Source: an uncultured Chlamydiae bacterium (GTDB lineage Bacteria; Chlamydiota; Chlamydiia; Chlamydiales; SM23-39). From it: 9,316 nt of DNA. Numbering within the stretch: the stretch's first letter is position 1; every line of letters starts with the position of its first letter. Position numbers and translations under genes: made by a program. The DNA is taken from positions 1-9,316 of the forward strand of contig CAIPFQ010000172.1 in NCBI GenBank assembly GCA_903864395.1, given 5' to 3'. This document shows positions 6,471 through 9,316 of this stretch, piece after piece. The notes under the pieces are model-generated. The model did no database searches and was not told the DNA's origin. It saw only the letters and a list, made by a program, of their open reading frames with translations.

Positions 6471-7554
6471 AATTCCTTCGATGGGAGAATCCGTGGTCGA
6501 AGCTGTGATCGGCTCTTTTTTAAAACAGGAGGGATCCTCTGTTAAGGTTGACGATGAGATTCTTGAGATTGAGACGGACAAAGTGAACCAGGTTCTTTAT
6601 GCGCCTGCCGCAGGAGTTTTGCATTTCAGTGTCAAATCGGGCGACAAGGTGAAAATCGGACAGAGCGTGGGGTATGTGGAGGGAGGCGAGTTATCTAAAG
6701 CGGCGCCTATCGAAAAATCTGTGCCTGTGGAAGCTTCTTTGTCGAAAGCTCCTTTGCCTCCTGCGCGTCTTTCGATCGATGCAGCTCTTTCAGAGATACC
6801 GCCGCAAAAAAGAGCGCCTGTGGCAAAAATCCCAGCCTCAGTGCCAGCGCCTATAGAAAAAGAAACAAGAGTGAAGATGACGAAGCTGCGGCGTACGATT
6901 GCGGAAAGACTGGTGGCGGTGAAAAATCAAACAGCACTTTTGACAACGTTTAATGAAATTGATTTGAGCTCTGTTATAGGGGTCCGTGAAAAAGAGCAGG
7001 AAAATTTTGTTAAAAAACATGGCGTAAAGTTGGGTTTTATGTCTTTTTTTATCAAAGCTACTGTGGCGGCGCTCCAAGAGTTTCCGCAAATTAACGCTCG
7101 AATCGATCAAGACGATATTGTCTTTCCCAACACAATTGATATTAGCGTGGCTGTTAGCACCGAAAAAGGGCTGATGGTGCCTGTGATTCGGGGGGCAGAC
7201 AAACTCTCCTATGCAGACATTGAAAAGCGTTTAAAGCTTTTTGCGGAAAAAGCGCGCAGCGGTTCGATTTCTGTGGATGACATGCAAGGGGGAACGTTTA
7301 CGATTACGAATGGCGGTGTTTTTGGCTCTCTTCTTTCTACGCCGATTTTAAATCCTCCTCAGAGTGGTATTTTAGGGATGCACAGCATTGTAAAACGTCC
7401 GATTGCCCTAGACGATCAAGTGGTGATTCGACCGATGATGTATGTCGCTTTGAGCTATGATCATCGCATTGTCGATGGGCGCGACTCGATTCTTTTCCTC
7501 GTTTCAATCAAAAAGAATTTGGAAGATCCAACAAGGTTGTTATTGGGCCTATGA
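6454..7554 (+). CDS. sucB: Dihydrolipoyl succinyltransferase E2 component, no visible E1/E3-binding domain
   Basis: Core acyltransferase of the 2-oxoglutarate dehydrogenase complex, moving the succinyl group from lipoamide to CoA. The protein has 366 residues with the chosen start. An N-terminal lipoyl domain (about 1-77) carries the lipoylation site EIETDKVNQ with Lys43. A Pro/Ala-rich linker spans about 80-138. The catalytic domain (about 139-366) begins [14 protein letters not shown] (140-153) and has [11 protein letters not shown] (282-292) and the active-site [11 protein letters not shown] (334-344; His337, Asp341). Unlike E. coli SucB (about 405 residues), I find no peripheral-subunit-binding domain: the linker lacks the usual SPxxRxxA...GTGxxGRI pattern. 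This shorter form resembles the mitochondrial enzyme, and from memory chlamydial SucB is similarly short. It overlaps sucA by 17 bases and lpd by 4 (ATGA). It corresponds to CT055. Confidence 0.95.
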   Translation: MKIDIKIPSMGESVVEAVIGSFLKQEGSSVKVDDEILEIETDKVNQVLYAPAAGVLHFSVKSGDKVKIGQSVGYVEGGELSKAAPIEKSVPVEASLSKAPLPPARLSIDAALSEIPPQKRAPVAKIPASVPAPIEKETRVKMTKLRRTIAERLVAVKNQTALLTTFNEIDLSSVIGVREKEQENFVKKHGVKLGFMSFFIKATVAALQEFPQINARIDQDDIVFPNTIDISVAVSTEKGLMVPVIRGADKLSYADIEKRLKLFAEKARSGSISVDDMQGGTFTITNGGVFGSLLSTPILNPPQSGILGMHSIVKRPIALDDQVVIRPMMYVALSYDHRIVDGRDSILFLVSIKKNLEDPTRLLLGL

Positions 7555-8927
7555 AATACGATTGCCTTGTGATTGGAGGGGGCCCTGGCGGCTATGCGGC
7601 GGCGATTCGCTGCGCTCAGTTAGGTCTTCGCTCTGCGTGCATAGAAAAAAGAAAGACTCTTGGCGGCACATGTTTAAACGTGGGGTGTATTCCTTCCAAA
7701 GCTCTTCTCTATTCTTCTGAGCTGGCTTGGAAGATTGAAACGCAAGCGGGAGCGCATGGGATTTTTTCGCAAAAGCCACGGATTGATTTTGAAAAAATGA
7801 TGGCGCGCAAAGAGGGGGTCGTTGCGGGGTTTACGCAAGGGATCGAGGGTTTGTTTAAAAAAAACAAGGTCGATTGGATCCAAGGCTCGGCTCTGCTGAA
7901 AGGCACAAATCAAGTGGATGTGGAGGGGACAATTTTTGAGGCGCGCTTTATTATTTTAGCGACTGGATCAGAACCGATTGCGCTTCCCTTTTTGCCCTTC
8001 GAGAACCAAAAAGTTCTCTCTTCGACAGGCGCTCTCGCTTTGAGAGCCATTCCAAAAAAGCTTCTTGTGATTGGCGCGGGAGTGATTGGCGTTGAGCTTG
8101 GCTCTGTCTATCAAAGGCTCGGCTCAGAGGTCGTTTTCATAGAATTTCTCGATCGAATTTGTCCTGCGTTCGACAGTTCTCTTTCAAAAGGCCTTGAAAA
8201 AAGTCTTCGCGCCCAAGGGATGACTTTTTATTTATCTCACAAAGTGCTTAAGGCGGATCTCTCTCAAGGCGTGTCGCTTGAGACGCAAAGCGGCGAAAAG
8301 CAAGAAATTTTCTCTGGAGACGCCGTTTTGGTTGCGGTGGGGCGCAAGCCCTACGCGGAGGGGTTGGGGTTATCAGGCGCAGGTGTGCGTCAAGATGAAA
8401 AAGGATTTGTTCAGATTGACGCTTCATTTCGAACGAGCGTGCCTCATATTTTTGCGATTGGGGATCTTGTGCAAGGGCCGATGCTGGCTCACAAAGCCTC
8501 TGAAGAGGGGGTTGCGGTGGCGGAGCTGATCGCGGGACATGTTCCCAAGGTCGATTATTTTTCGATTCCAAATGTCGCCTACACCTCACCTGAGGTTGCA
8601 GGCGTAGGGCTGACTGAAGAAGAGGCAAAACAACGCTCTTTAAACTATAAAGCGGCGCAATTTCCCTTTAAAGCCAACTCGCGGGCTCGTTGCGCAGGGG
8701 AAGATGAAGGATTTGTCAAAATTCTCGCAGAGGCAAAAAGCCGCAAGCTCTTAGGGGTTCATATCTTTGGCGCTCATGCGTCTGAGCTCATTGCAGAGCC
8801 GACCCTCGCACTTGCGCAAAGACTCACGGTCGATCAGCTCTTTGAGACCTCGCACGCGCACCCCACGTTTTCCGAGGCGATCAAGGAGGCGGCTCTTTCT
8901 GTCTTTGGCTTGCCGATTCATTTGTGA
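7551..8927 (+). CDS. lpd: Dihydrolipoyl dehydrogenase (E3)
   Basis: Flavoprotein that reoxidises dihydrolipoamide on E2 with NAD+. At 458 residues it is complete. The FAD-binding start is [19 protein letters not shown] (7-25). The redox disulfide is [13 protein letters not shown] (38-50; Cys41, Cys46). ATGSEP is at 137-142. The NAD-binding motif is [13 protein letters not shown] (173-185). The second FAD motif is [17 protein letters not shown] (300-316). The dimerisation domain ends in [14 protein letters not shown] (435-448), with the catalytic His437-Glu442 pair supplied to the partner subunit. The start overlaps the sucB stop as ATGA, with only a distant AGG upstream, so translation probably depends on sucB ribosomes. 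It may also serve other lipoyl complexes (pyruvate dehydrogenase, glycine cleavage) if no second lpd exists. No clear intrinsic terminator follows. The 3' end overlaps a convergent gene by 47 bases. Confidence 0.96.
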   Translation: MKYDCLVIGGGPGGYAAAIRCAQLGLRSACIEKRKTLGGTCLNVGCIPSKALLYSSELAWKIETQAGAHGIFSQKPRIDFEKMMARKEGVVAGFTQGIEGLFKKNKVDWIQGSALLKGTNQVDVEGTIFEARFIILATGSEPIALPFLPFENQKVLSSTGALALRAIPKKLLVIGAGVIGVELGSVYQRLGSEVVFIEFLDRICPAFDSSLSKGLEKSLRAQGMTFYLSHKVLKADLSQGVSLETQSGEKQEIFSGDAVLVAVGRKPYAEGLGLSGAGVRQDEKGFVQIDASFRTSVPHIFAIGDLVQGPMLAHKASEEGVAVAELIAGHVPKVDYFSIPNVAYTSPEVAGVGLTEEEAKQRSLNYKAAQFPFKANSRARCAGEDEGFVKILAEAKSRKLLGVHIFGAHASELIAEPTLALAQRLTVDQLFETSHAHPTFSEAIKEAALSVFGLPIHL

Positions 8928-9316
8928 AAAAGGGGAATTGCCCTGCCATATAGAGGGGGTAGTTATGGGTTCTTCCGCGAATGTCGGATGGCTGTCTACT
9001 GAAGATGACTCGATAAGGTGGGTGATATTTTTCGCCGAATGCACTTAATCTTTTAGATTTTAGAGAATTTCCTGACTTGATTTCGATCGGAATCATCTCT
9101 GTATCCACTGTCAGAAGAAATTCTAGTTCGAATTTTCCCTCTTGCCAGCTAAAAAGTTTGTCTCTGCCATAGCTCAAAAATTCTTGGGCGGCGAAATTTT
9201 CTGCGACATATCCTTTGTAACTTCCATAATCCGCACTTAGAATCGCTTTAGGTGCCAAATCGCTCATAGCGCCCAAAGGTAACTTCTCAATAAGTCCTGG
9301 CGCAGCGCAAGAATTC
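8881..9316 (-). CDS. AAA ATPase with DUF4143 domain, C-terminal part (runs off the right edge)
   Basis: Only the C-terminal ~144 residues are inside the window. The frame stays open to the right edge, so the 5' end and the ATPase domain lie outside; TTG at 9276 and ATG at 9267 are internal. The visible part matches the end of DUF4143: YKGYVAENFAAQEFL is the 'kG..EN.vaqEL' helix, KLFSWQEGKFELEFLL and MIPIEIKSG are the PD-(D/E)XK-like strands, and NYPLYMAGQF is the usual closing strand. The ExK lysine is kept (EIK), but the first acidic position is Glu (ELEF) where Asp is usual. This differs from the ATPase at 727-1977, whose end has IQV in place of ExK, so the two belong to different subtypes. 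After PLYMAGQF about 15 residues ([16 protein letters not shown]) are read mostly from the strand opposite lpd, a likely extension by loss of an earlier stop. Confidence 0.8.
   Translation of the reverse strand, partial: NSCAAPGLIEKLPLGAMSDLAPKAILSADYGSYKGYVAENFAAQEFLSYGRDKLFSWQEGKFELEFLLTVDTEMIPIEIKSGNSLKSKRLSAFGEKYHPPYRVIFSRQPSDIRGRTHNYPLYMAGQFPFFTNESASQRQKEPPP

Noticed and set aside
8931..8944. AGGG/CCCT hairpin after lpd, with a T-run on the minus strand, as a terminator
   Set aside because: The stem is only four bases. On the plus strand no T-run follows, and on the minus strand it lies inside the DUF4143 coding frame.
9311..9316. Window ending exactly in the EcoRI site GAATTC, suggesting a clone end
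   Set aside because: One hexamer at an edge can be chance, and nothing else indicates a vector or clone junction.

Overview
The window looks like a piece of a chromosome from a chlamydia-related bacterium, probably an environmental member of the Chlamydiales. The main clue is gene order. A hemW/hemN-type gene, a short acidic coiled-coil gene, sucA and sucB lie together in the order hemW-(small gene)-sucA-sucB. This is the order I recall for Chlamydia trachomatis CT052 (hemN), CT053, CT054 (sucA) and CT055 (sucB). The genus is not determinable by eye. The assignment rests on synteny from memory and on protein character, not on a search.

Layout. Positions 47-730 (+) encode a queuosine-precursor (VUT/YhhQ) transporter. 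It ends tail to tail with a minus-strand AAA ATPase of the DUF4143 family (727-1977), whose C-terminus appears frameshifted. Positions 1985-2035 hold an inverted-repeat array directly upstream of that ATPase. hemW (2068-3192, -) and the acidic coiled-coil gene (3176-3685, -) overlap by 17 bases and form a minus-strand pair. A divergent 130-base spacer (3686-3815) follows. A tightly packed plus-strand operon then runs to 8927: sucA (E1, 3816-6470), sucB (E2, 6454-7554) and lpd (E3, 7551-8927). Its genes overlap by 17 and 4 bases. At the right edge a minus-strand gene fragment (8881 to the edge) is the C-terminal part of a second DUF4143 ATPase, of a different subtype. Its 3' end overlaps lpd by 47 bases.

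How the genes work together. sucA, sucB and lpd supply all three enzymes of the 2-oxoglutarate dehydrogenase complex, turning 2-oxoglutarate, CoA and NAD+ into succinyl-CoA, CO2 and NADH. The E2 has no recognisable peripheral-subunit-binding domain, which leaves open how E3 is held in the complex. The flanking YhhQ and DUF4143 genes look accessory to this conserved core. I see no rRNA, tRNA, CRISPR array, transposase or insertion sequence. Nothing here amounts to a clearly new multi-gene system. The most unusual items are the frameshifted ATPase with its operator-like array, the E2 without a binding domain, and the acidic coiled-coil gene.
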